64,000 nt of DNA from Cherax quadricarinatus (Eukaryota > Arthropoda > Malacostraca > Decapoda > Parastacidae). Positions within the stretch are counted from its first letter, which is position 1; every line of letters begins with the position of its first letter. The notes beneath the pieces are model-generated. The model was given only the letters and a program-made list of their open reading frames with translations. It was not told the origin of the DNA and ran no database searches. The stretch is from positions 2,864,789 to 2,928,788 of the forward strand of contig NC_091293.1 of assembly GCF_038502225.1 (NCBI RefSeq), in the 5' to 3' direction. Shown in pieces: positions 34,975 through 45,880 of the stretch. The position numbers were made by a program, and so were the translations under genes.

Positions 34975-35661
34975 ATGAGAATTTTTTTTTTTCATTTGTT
35001 GAGTAACAAACTTAATTTTTGGGATATAATACTATATTTTATCAAAATTACAGGTAAAGAAGCAACAAAAGATGAAGAAAAATATCTTTCGTTAATGAAA
35101 GGTAATATTACAAAAGATTTTAGTGGCAGTGATAAAATTCTTTTAGTACAACAAACAAATTGTTGTGCTGTTAAATTGAAAAAGGGAGGTCTTGCTGATG
35201 CTTTAAGTCAGGTTTTACCACTTTGCAATCCATATTTATTTAGATCACCTGGATGTCATAAAGCAAATCTAGCTAGTGAAGTCACTCGTGATAAATTTGG
35301 GAGCACAAAATTTGTAAATAATGGAAAAAATAACCCCATGATTGTCAATATGTTCGCACAGTATGCGATGGGACCTCCACATAAGTATTATATGAACTGT
35401 AAAGTTGATAAGGCCTACTATAATACATGCAAATATTTAGATACAAAGAAAGGTTGTGAGATAATATTCAAAGAGTGCATGAATGATCTTGTTAAGTGGT
35501 TATTAACAGATCCCAACAGGATTATAATGGAAAAAGTTGTGTTTCCAGAAGGAATTGGATGTGCTTCAGCCGGAGGTGATTGGCATGCATATCTTAAAAT
35601 CATTCATGATTTTGCAAAGGAATTAAAAAAAGTCGTAGAAATACTGTTATCATTATTGTAA
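34975..35661 (+). CDS. Macro-domain protein 1 (ADP-ribose-processing type)
   Basis: Macro domains bind ADP-ribose and many remove it from proteins or dephosphorylate ADP-ribose 1''-phosphate. In this 228-codon frame the fold signature runs from about residue 44: GNITK, then ILLVQQTNCCAVKLKKGGLADAL (Asn62; Gly71-72 loop), MIVNMFAQYAMGPP at 122-135, FKECMNDLVKWL, and VVFPEGIGCASAGGDWHAYLKIIHDFA at 188-214, where GIGC and AGGDW form the second phosphate-binding loop. Key residues look intact. The first 26 residues are hydrophobic and end at TTACAG|GT (35053), so they may be translated intron; Met41 (35095) is an alternative start. AATAAA at 35671 follows the stop. The domain call is by motif; substrate is unknown. 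Confidence 0.75.
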   Translation: MRIFFFHLLSNKLNFWDIILYFIKITGKEATKDEEKYLSLMKGNITKDFSGSDKILLVQQTNCCAVKLKKGGLADALSQVLPLCNPYLFRSPGCHKANLASEVTRDKFGSTKFVNNGKNNPMIVNMFAQYAMGPPHKYYMNCKVDKAYYNTCKYLDTKKGCEIIFKECMNDLVKWLLTDPNRIIMEKVVFPEGIGCASAGGDWHAYLKIIHDFAKELKKVVEILLSLL

Positions 35662-35852
35662 AATATGACAAATAAAATATCTCTATAATACTTTTTTTTT
35701 TGTTTTATTCACCAGCACTCTAAAACCTTATTAGGCAACTGAATAGAGATCATACGTCTGGCAGGAACGGTGATGAGTATAAACATCTCTGTTCTTTGTT
35801 GTTCATACATTAGTACCTCTTCCACCAGGGTGCGACTAACCATCTCAAGAAA

Positions 35853-36575
35853 ATGGAGACAGCCAATAGGATGGAAAAATATTTTAAAATTGAAGAAGGA
35901 AAATTGTACGATGAAAAATATTATCGTGACAACGTCTGCATTATTTTCCATGCGAATTGTGTTGCTATAAAAGGATATGGTGCAAGTTATTATTTGGGTA
36001 AGAAATATTCTTATGCTGATGTGTATCGGAGTAGAGAACCATTATTTAATCTGAGAAGATGCAGAGTTGAAGATCGTGATACTCCTGGAACTATTATCGA
36101 GTTTGAACCTTCACCGGATCAAAGAAAATTGAATCTTCCTTATTTAGCAGCCATAATAAGCCAGTTTAGTATTGCTGGACCATTGGAGGAAAATACCATT
36201 TCTCAAAATTTAATTGAAAAATCAAGAGATTCCCATTTAGTGTATGGTTTAAAGAAAGATACTACCACAGACAGAATAAGATATTTCAAGAAATCCATTG
36301 AGAGAGTCATAAAAAGTGTGAAAGACAATAAAAATATACGAGAGGTTATCTTTCTGAAAGGTATTGGGAGGTATGAAACTTCAAATGATTATATCTGGAA
36401 TACACATTACAAACCTATACTCGAAGATATGATAATGAAATTTAAGGAAGAAGGTATTCGATCAACAATGGTTGTCAAAGAAGAAATGAAAAACATTAAC
36501 CAAGGTCAAGAATTAGAAGATGATTCGAAGTTATTGTCTTCTAGAATTGAAGGAAGTGCTTGGTATCCCTCATGA
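35853..36575 (+). CDS. Macro-domain-like protein 2, degenerate loop
   Basis: A 240-codon frame with the same overall order as its upstream neighbour: VCIIFHANCVAIKGYGASYYLGKKYSYADVYRSREP (28-63; Asn35 and the Gly-rich loop), TPGTIIEF, YLAAIISQFSIAGP (97-110), TDRIRYFKKSIERVI, and VIFLKGIGRYETSNDYIWNTHYKPILEDM (165-193). The terminal loop keeps GIG but lacks the Cys and the AGGDW stretch, and an insertion of about 25 residues (113-138) separates the conserved blocks. It may bind a ligand without catalysis, or be an inactive partner. The stop codon directly abuts GGTAAGC at the inner edge of the right arm. Family membership is less certain than for protein 1. Confidence 0.6.
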   Translation: METANRMEKYFKIEEGKLYDEKYYRDNVCIIFHANCVAIKGYGASYYLGKKYSYADVYRSREPLFNLRRCRVEDRDTPGTIIEFEPSPDQRKLNLPYLAAIISQFSIAGPLEENTISQNLIEKSRDSHLVYGLKKDTTTDRIRYFKKSIERVIKSVKDNKNIREVIFLKGIGRYETSNDYIWNTHYKPILEDMIMKFKEEGIRSTMVVKEEMKNINQGQELEDDSKLLSSRIEGSAWYPS

Positions 36576-37237
36576 GGTAAGCAAAATTATTTACCTTGTA
36601 TCAATGGTTTAATTCATTTAAATTATTATGAGGAAGTAATTATAACTTAAAGAGAGAGAGATATATATTTGAATTAATATATATAACTCATATTTATCTC
36701 TTCATGAAATGTGTCACTTACCATTTCGACCTTCTCTCTCTACCTGAACACCAAGAATCATGTCTACCATAATACTTACATCATTTAAGTTAACAAGACG
36801 CTTTTAATTCATTAAAGTTAATAAGGGGACACAGTACGATTATGCTTTTAAGTCAAGAATGGGAAGATATTTAAGTTAACGAGAAGCATATGTTTGGGAT
36901 AGTGAAAAAATATGTAACTTTTAGTTGGTTTATATCTTTTACAGGTGATGGTGCAAATTTCTCCCCATTATATGCTAATGAAATAAAAAAAATATATTAA
37001 AATTTACAGGTACCGATGTGACGGGGCTTGGAAGAACAAGACTTAGAGGGGAGGATTTATGATGTTTAGAGCGTGTTGTTACACCAAGATTAATAATATA
37101 TGATGTTTCATTCATTAAAAAGAGAAATGTTTAATAAAAAATTTTAAGACATGACGAAGTTTTAAATCAATCAAACCTTACCATGAAAAAAAGTATTGAG
37201 GTAGAACACAAATGTTATATCTCATTAAAGTTAATTT
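36576..37237 (-). repeat. Right arm of 662-bp inverted repeat
   Basis: Partner of 32633-33294. Read outward it begins GGTAAGC, has acceptor-like TTTTACAG|GTGATGG (near 36944) and TTTACAG|GTACCG (near 37010), and an AATAAA between them. Its outer end, TTAATTT at 37231-37237, touches the first unit of the 21-bp satellite without any visible target duplication. Confidence 0.95.
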
Positions 37238-38580
37238 TGGAGATCTTCTAGTATTCTCTGGAGATCTTCTAGTATTCTCTGGAGATCTAGTTTTCTCTGG
37301 AGATCTTCCAGTAATCTCTGGAGATCTAGTATTCTCTGGAGATCTAGTTTTCTCTGGAGATCTTCTAGTATTCTCTGGAGATCTAGTTTTCTCTGGAGAT
37401 CTTCTAGCATTCTCTGGAGATCTTCTAGCATTCTCTGGAGATCTTCTAGTATTGTCTGGAGATCTTCTAGTATTCTCTGGAGATCTTCTAGTATTCTCTG
37501 GAGATCTTCTAGTTTTCTCTGGAGATCTAGTTTTCTCTGGAGATCTTCCAGTAATCTCTGGAGATCTAGTTTTCTCTGGAGATCTTCTAGTAATCTCTGG
37601 AGATCTTCTAGTATTCTCTGGAGATCTAGTATTCTCTGGAGATCTTCTAGTATTCTCTGGAGATCTTCTAGTATTCTCTGGAGATATTCTAGTATTCTCT
37701 GGAGATCTTCTAGTATTCTCTGGAGATCTTCTAGTATTCTCTGGAGATCTAGTATTCTCTGGAGATCTAGTATTCTCTGGAGATCTTTTAGTATTCTCTG
37801 GAGATCTAGTAATCTCTGGAGATCTTCTAGTATTCTCTGGAGATCTAGTATTCTCTGGAGATCTTCTAGTATTCTCTGGAGATCTAGTAATCTCTGGAGA
37901 TCTTCTAGTATTCTCTTGAGATCTAGTATTCTCTTGAGATCTTCTAGTATTCTCTGGAGATCTAGTAATCTCTGGATATCTTCTAGTTTTCTCTGGAGAT
38001 CTAGTATTCTCTGGAGATCTTCTAGTATTCTCTGGAGATCTAGTAATCTCTGGAGATCTTCTAGTATTCTCTGGAGATCTAGTATTCTCTGGAGATCTTC
38101 TAGTATTCTCTGGAGATCTAGTAATCTCTGGATATCTTCTAGTATTCTCTGGAGATCTAGTATTCTCTGGAGATCTTCTAGTATTCTCTGGAGATCTAGT
38201 ATTCTCTGGAGATCTTCTAGTATTCTCTGGAGATCTAGTATTCTCTGGAGATCTTCTAGTATTCTCTGGAGATCTAGTATTCTCTGGAGATCTAGTATTC
38301 TCTGGAGATCTTCTAGTATTCTCTGGAGATCTAGTATTCTCTGGAGATCTTCTAGTATTCTCTGGAGATCTAGTATTCTCTGGAGATCTTCTAGTATTCT
38401 CTGGAGATCTAGTATTCTCTGGAGATCTAGTATTCTCTGGAGATCTTCTAGTATTCTCTGGAGATCTTCTAGTATTCTCTGGAGATCTAGTAATCTCTGG
38501 ATATATTCTAGTATTCTCTGGAGATCTAGTATTCTCTGGAGATCTAGTATTCTCTGGAGATCTAGTATTCTCTGGAGATG
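37238..38580. repeat. Satellite array 1, 21/18-bp units
   Basis: Tandem units of 21 bp beginning GGAGATCTTCTAGTATTCTC and of 18 bp (GGAGATCTAGTATTCTCT, lacking three bases). In 38140-38440 they alternate strictly, giving a 39-bp dimer. Variants such as AGTAATCTCT and GGATATC recur. Because units are multiples of three, long frames stay open on both strands (for example 467 codons on the minus strand, repeating RILEDLQ). I do not consider them genes. Confidence 0.95.
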
Positions 38581-39255
38581 TCTATACTTTATACATATCG
38601 CCTTTGCGTAACACAGACTATAAACAGAAGACAACCATGAGGGTGGTTACAGGCACATGACAGATTGCCAGAGAACACTTTTTCTCCACATCTCTAATAA
38701 GTAACATTAATAAACTGATAAAGTACTAACAAATGAATAAAAAATAGTTATGCTAAGATTGACTAGTACAAAGATTGATGATTATATGATTACAAATAGA
38801 CATTTCTTTTTACTCCTTAATGTTACAGTTATTCCAAATCTGACAGCATATTAAATGTTACACTATAATACTGCAAGATACGAGGCACACATTTAATAGC
38901 CTTTACATGGGATAATATAACTATGCCAGCTGGAGGCTGTGCTTCCCAGATTTGTTATTTCATCAGAAAATACCATTATATCTATATATAGACTTCCGAA
39001 GCCACAATCGACGTTTAACAATTCTTTATAAAGTCACTCGCTAGCAGCAGATAGTGAGTCTACTGCTGCAATAGCTATAATAACCTCACATAAAGAGGCA
39101 GAATAATGACTGGGCGATTCACGACGTTGTACCTCCCAAACTTTAATTTACAATGCACTCTCATACACAACGTCTTAGTAAAACAACTGTGTACTGACTT
39201 AACTACTGTTTCTGTTTAATACTGACGATAATGATTATAATGAATAACAGCACTC
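38581..39255. other. Low-feature spacer between satellites
   Basis: About 675 bp of AT-rich, non-repetitive sequence. No convincing frame, RNA gene or transposon end is seen. Confidence 0.6.
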
Positions 39256-42200
39256 AAAATACCACCCCAGCATCACTGCCACCACCACCCCAGCATCCCT
39301 GCCACCACCACCCCAGCATTACTGCCACTGCCACCCCAGCATCACTGCCACCACCACCCCAGCATCACTAACATCATCACTACCCCTGCATTACTGCCAC
39401 TGCCACCCCAGCATTACTGCCACCACCACCCCAGCATCACTACCATCATCACTACCCCTGCATTACTGCCACTGCCACCCCAGCATTACTGCCACCACCA
39501 CCCCAGCATCACTACCATCATCACTACCCCTGCATTACTGCCACTGCCACCCCAGCATCCCTGCCACTACCACCCCAGCATCACTACCATCATCACTACC
39601 CCTGCATTACTGCCACTGCCACCCCAGCATCACTACCATCATCACTACCCCTGCATTACTGCCACCACCACCCCAGCATCACTGCCATCATCACTACCCC
39701 TGCATTACTGCCACCACCACCCCAGCATTACTGCCACTGCCACCCCAGCATCACTGCCACCACCACCCCAGCATCACTAACATCATCACTACCCCTGCAT
39801 TACTGCCACTGCCACCCCAGCATTACTGCCACCACCACCCCAGCATCACTACCATCATCACTACCCCTGCATTACTGCCACTGCCACCCCAGCATTACTG
39901 CCACCACCACCCCAGCATCACTACCATCATCACTACCCCTGCATTACTGCCACTGCCACCCCAGCATCCCTGCCACCACCACCCCAGCATCACTACCATC
40001 ATCACTACCCCTGCATTACTGCCACTGCCACCCCAGCATCACTACCATCATCACTACCCCTGCATTACTGCCACTGCCACCCCAGCATCCCTGCCACCAC
40101 CACCCCTGCATCACTACCATCATCACTACCCCTGCATTACTGCCACTGCCTCCCCAGCATCACTACTATCATCACTACCCCTGCATTACTGCCACCACCA
40201 CCCCAGCATCACTGCCATCATCACTACCCCTGCATTACTGCCACCACCACCCCAGCATCACTACCATCATCACTACCCCTGCATTACTGCCACTGCCACC
40301 CCAGCATCACTACCATCATCACTACCCCTGCATTACTGCCACTGCCACCCCAGCATCCCTGCCACCACCACCACAGCATCACTACCATCATCACTACCCC
40401 TGCATTACTGCCACTGCCACCCCAGCATTACTGCCACCACCACCCCAGCATCACTACCATCATCACTACCCCTGCATTACTGCCACTGCCACCCCAGCAT
40501 CCCTGCCACCACCACCCCAGCATCCCTGCCACCACCACCCCAGCATCCCTGCCACCACCACCCCAGCATTACTGCCACTGCCACCCCAGCATCACTGCCA
40601 CCACCACCCCAGCATCACTACCATCATCACTACCCCTGCATTACTGCCACTGCCACCCCAGCATCCCTGCCACCACCACCCCAGCATCACTACCATCATC
40701 ACTACCCCTGCATTACTGCCACCACCACCCCAGCATCACTACCATCATCACTACCCCTGCATTACTGCCACCACCACCCCAGCATCACTACCATCATCAC
40801 TACCCCTGCATTACTGCCACTGCCATCCCAGCATCCCTGCCACCACCACCCCAGCATCCCTGCCACCACCACCCCAGCATCACTACCATCATCACTACCC
40901 CTGCATTACTGCCACTGCCACCCCAGCATCCCTGTCACCACCACCCCAGCATCACTGCCACCACCACCCCAGCATCACTACCATCATCACTACCCCTGCA
41001 TTACTGCCACTGCCACCCCAGCATCCCTGCCACCACCACCCCAGCATCCCTGCCACCACCACCCCAGCATCACTACCATCATCACTACCCCTGCATTACT
41101 GCCACTGCCACCCCAGCATCCCTGCCAACACCACCCCAGCATCACTGCCATCATCACTACCCCTGCATTACTGCCACTGCCACCCCAGCATCCCTGCCAC
41201 CACCACCCCAGCATCACTGCCATCATCACTACCCCTGCATTACTGCCACTGCCACCCCAGCATCCCTGCCACCACCACCCCAGCATCACTACCATCATCA
41301 CTACCCCTGCATTACTTCCACTGCCACCCCAGGATCCCAGCCACCACCACCACAGCATCACTGCCATCATCACTACCCCTGCATTACTGCCACTGCCACC
41401 CCAGCATCACTGCCACCACCACCCCAGCATCACTGCCATCATCACTACCCCTGCATTACTGCCACTGCCACCCCAGCATCACTGCCACCACCACCACAGC
41501 ATCACTGCCACCACCACCACAGCATCACTGCCATCATCACTACCCCTGCATTACTGCCACTGCCACCCCAGCATCCCTGCCACCACCACCACAGCATCAC
41601 TGCCATCATCACTACCCCTGCATTACTGCCACCACCACCCCAGCATCACTGCCACTGCCACCCCAGCACCACTGCCACCACCACCCCAGCATCCCTGCCA
41701 CCACCACCACAGCATCACTGCCATCATCACTACCCCTGCATTACTGCCACTGCCACCACAGCATCACTGCCACCACCACCCCAGCATCACTGCCACTGCC
41801 ACCTCAGCATCACTGCCACCACCACCACAGCATCACTGCCACTGCCACCCCAGCATCCCTGCCACCACCACCCCAGCATCACTACCATCATCACTACCCC
41901 TGCATTACTGCCACTGCCACCCCAGCATCCCTGCCACCACCACCCCAGCATCACTGCCATCATCACTACCCCTGCATTACTGCCACTGCCACCCCAGCAT
42001 CACTGCCACCACCACCCCAGCATCCCTGCCACCACCACCCCAGCATCACTGCCATCATCACTACCCCTGCATTACTGCCACTGCCACCCCAGCATCCCTG
42101 CCATCACTACCCCAGCATCACTGCCATCATCACTACCCCTGCATTACTGCCACTGCCACCCCAGCATCACTGCCACCACCACCACAGCATCACTGCCACT

Positions 42201-45200
42201 GCCACCCCAGCATCCCTGCCACCACCACCCCAGCATCACTGCCATCATCACTACCCCTGCATTACTGCCACTGCCACCCCAGCATCCCTGCCACCACCAC
42301 CCCAGCATCACTGCCATCATCACTACCCCTGCATTACTGCCACTGCCACCCCAGCATCACTGCCACCACCACCACAGCATCACTGCCACTGCCACCCCAG
42401 CATCACTGCCACCACCACCCCAGCATCCCTGCCACCACCACCACAGCATCACTGCCATCATCACTACCCCTGCATTACTGCCACTGCCACCCCAGCATCG
42501 CTGCCATCACCACCACCGCATCACTGCCACCCCAGCATCCCTGCCACCACCACCACAGCATCACTACCATCATCACTACCCCTGCATTACTGCCACTGCC
42601 ACCCCAGCATCCCTGCCACCACCACCCCAGCATCACTACCATCATGACTACCCCTGCATTACTGCCACTGCCACCCCAGCATCCCTGCCACCACCACCCC
42701 AGCATCACTGCCATCATCACTACCCCTGCATTACTGCCACTGCCACCCCAGCATCACTGCCACCACCACCACAGCATCACTGACACTGCCACCCCAGCAT
42801 CCCTGCCACCACCACCCCAGCATCACTGCCATCATCACTACCCCTGCATTACTGCCACTGCCACCACAGCATCACTGCCACCACCACCACAGCATCACTG
42901 CCACCCCAGCATCACTGCCACCACCACCACCACCCCTGCATCCCTGCCACCACCACCCCAGCATCACTGCCATCATCACTACCCCTGCATTACTGCCACT
43001 GCCACCCCAGCATCACTGCCACCACCACCACAGCATCACTGCCACTGCCACCCCAGCATCATTGCCACCACCACCATCTCTGCATCCCTACCACCACCAC
43101 CCCAGCATCACTGCCATCATCACTACCCCTGCATTACTGCCACTGCCACCCCAGCATCCCTGCCACCACCACCACAGCATCACTGCCATCATCACTACCC
43201 CTGCATTACTGCCACTGCCACCCCAGCATCACTGCCACCACCACCCCAGCATCACTGCCACTGCCACCCCAGCATCACTGCCACCACCACACCAGCATCC
43301 CTGCCACCACCACCACAGCATCACTGCCATCATCACTACCCATGCATTACTGCCACTGCCACCCCAGCATCACTGCCACCACCACCCCAGCATCACTGCC
43401 ACTGCCACCCCAGCATCACTGCCACCACCACCCCAGCATCCCTGCCACCACCACCCCAGCATCACTGCCATCATCACTACCCCTGCATTACTGCCACTGC
43501 CACCCCAGCATCCCTGCCATCACTACCCCAGCATCACTGCCATCATCACTACCCCTGCATTACTGCAACTGCCACCCCAGCATCACTGCCACCACCACCA
43601 CCACAGCATCACTGCCACTGCCACCCCAGCATCCCTGCCACCACCACCCCAGCATCACTACCATCATCACTACCCCTGCATTACTGCCACTGCCACCCCA
43701 GCATCCCTGCCACCACCACCCCAGCATCACTGCCATCATCACTACCCCTGCATTACTGCCACTGCCACCCCAGCATCACTGCCACCACCACCACAGCATC
43801 ACTGCCACCACCACCCCAGCATCACTGCCACCCCAGCATCACTGCCACGACCACCACCCCTGCATCCCTGCCACCACCACCCCAGCATCACTGCCATCAT
43901 CAGAACCCCTGCATTACTGCCACTGCCACCCCAGCATCCCTGCCACCACCACCCCAGCATCACTACCATCATCACTACCCCTGCATTACTGCCACTGCCA
44001 CCCCAGCATCCCTGCCACCACCACCCCAGCATCACTGCCATCATCACTACCCCTGCATTACTGCCACTGCCACCCCAGCATCACTGCCACCACCACCACA
44101 GCATCACTGCCACTGCCACCCCAGCATCACTGCCACAACCACCCCAGCATCCCTGCCACCACCACCACAGCATCACTGCCATCATCACTACCCCTGCATT
44201 ACTGCCACTGCCACCCCAGCATCGCTGCCATCACCACCACAGCATCACTGGCACCCCAGCATCCCTGCCACCACCACCACAGCATCACTACCATCATCAC
44301 TACCCCTGCATTACTGCCACTGCCACCCCAGCATCCCTGCCACCACCACCCCAGCATCACTACCATCATCACTACCCCTGCATTACTGCCACTGCCACCC
44401 CAGCATCCCTGCCACCACCACCCCAGCATCACTGCCATCATCACTACCCCTGCATTACTGCCACTGCCACCCCAGCATCACTGCCACCACCACCACAGCA
44501 TCACTGACACTGCCACCCCAGCATCCCTGCCACCACCACCCCAGCATCACTGCCATCATCACTACCCCTGCATTACTGCCACTGCCACCCCAGCATCACT
44601 GCCACCACCACCACAGCATCACTGCCACTGGCACCCCAGCATCATTGCCACCACCACCATCTCTGCATCCCTACCACCACCACCCCAGCATCACTGCCAT
44701 CATCACTACCCCTGCATTACTGCCACTGCCACCCCAACATCACTGCCACCACCACCACAGCATCACTGCAACTGCCACCCAGCATCACTGCCACCACCAC
44801 CACCCCTGCATTCCTGCCACCACTACCCCAGCATCACTGCCACCACCACCACAGCATCACTACCACTGCCACCCCAGCATCACTGCCACCGCCACCACCC
44901 CTGCATCCCTGCCACCACCACCCCAGCATCACTGCCATCATCACTACCCCTGCATTACTGCCACTGGCACCCCAGCATCACTGCCACCACCACCACAGCA
45001 TCACTGCCACTGCCACCCCAGCATCACTGCCACCACCACCACCCCTGCATTCCTGCCACCACCACCCCAGCATCACTGCCACCACCACCACAGCATCACT
45101 GCCACTGCCACCCCAGCATCACTGCCACCGCCACCACCCCTGCATCCCTGCCACCACCACCCCAGCATCACTGCCATCATCACTACCCCTGCATTACTGC

Positions 45201-45880
45201 CACTGCCACCCCAGCATCACTGCCACCACCACCACAGCATCACAGCCACTGCCACCCCAGCATCACTGCCACCGCCACCACCCCTGCATCCCTGCCACCA
45301 CCACCCCAGCATCACTGCCATCATCACTACCCCTGCATTACTGCCACTGGCACCCCAGCATCACTGCCACCACCACCACAGCATCACTGCCACTGCCACC
45401 CCAGCATCACTGCCACCACCACCACCCCTGCATTCCTGCCACCACCACCCCAGCATCACTGCCACCACTACAACAGCATCACTGCCACTGCCACCCCAGC
45501 ATCACTGCCACCACCACTACCCCTGCATCCCTGCCACCACCACCCCAGCATCACTGCCATCATCACTACCCCTGCATTACTGCCACTGCCACCCCAGCAT
45601 CACTGCCACCACCACCACAGCATCACAGCCACTGCCACCCCAGCATCACTGCCACCACCACCACCCCTGCTTTCCTGCCACCACCACAACAGCATCACTG
45701 CCATCATCACTACCCCTGCATCACTGCCACAGCCTCCCCAGCATTATTGCCACCACCCCTGCATCCCTACCACCACCACCCCAGCATCACTGCAACCACC
45801 ACCCCAGCATCACTGCCACCACCACCCCAGCATCACTGCCACCACCACCCCAGCGTCACTGCCACCACCACTGCATCACT
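39256..45880 (+). repeat. C/A-rich satellite, first part (23- and 26-bp units)
   Basis: Tandem units of 23 bp, such as GCCACCACCACCCCAGCATC followed by ACT and GCCACTGCCACCCCAGCATC followed by ACT, and 26-bp units built on GCCATCATCACTACCCCTGC. The order of unit types changes along the array, producing local higher-order patterns of about 70-100 bp. The strand is nearly free of stop codons in all three frames, so frames of more than 1000 codons rich in His, Pro, Thr and Ser appear; they overlap each other in different frames and are compositional. Confidence 0.95.

Noticed and set aside
32633..37237. Calling the island a Polinton/Maverick or a specific endogenous virus
   Set aside because: No polymerase, integrase, protease, ATPase or capsid gene is present; long inverted termini alone are not enough.
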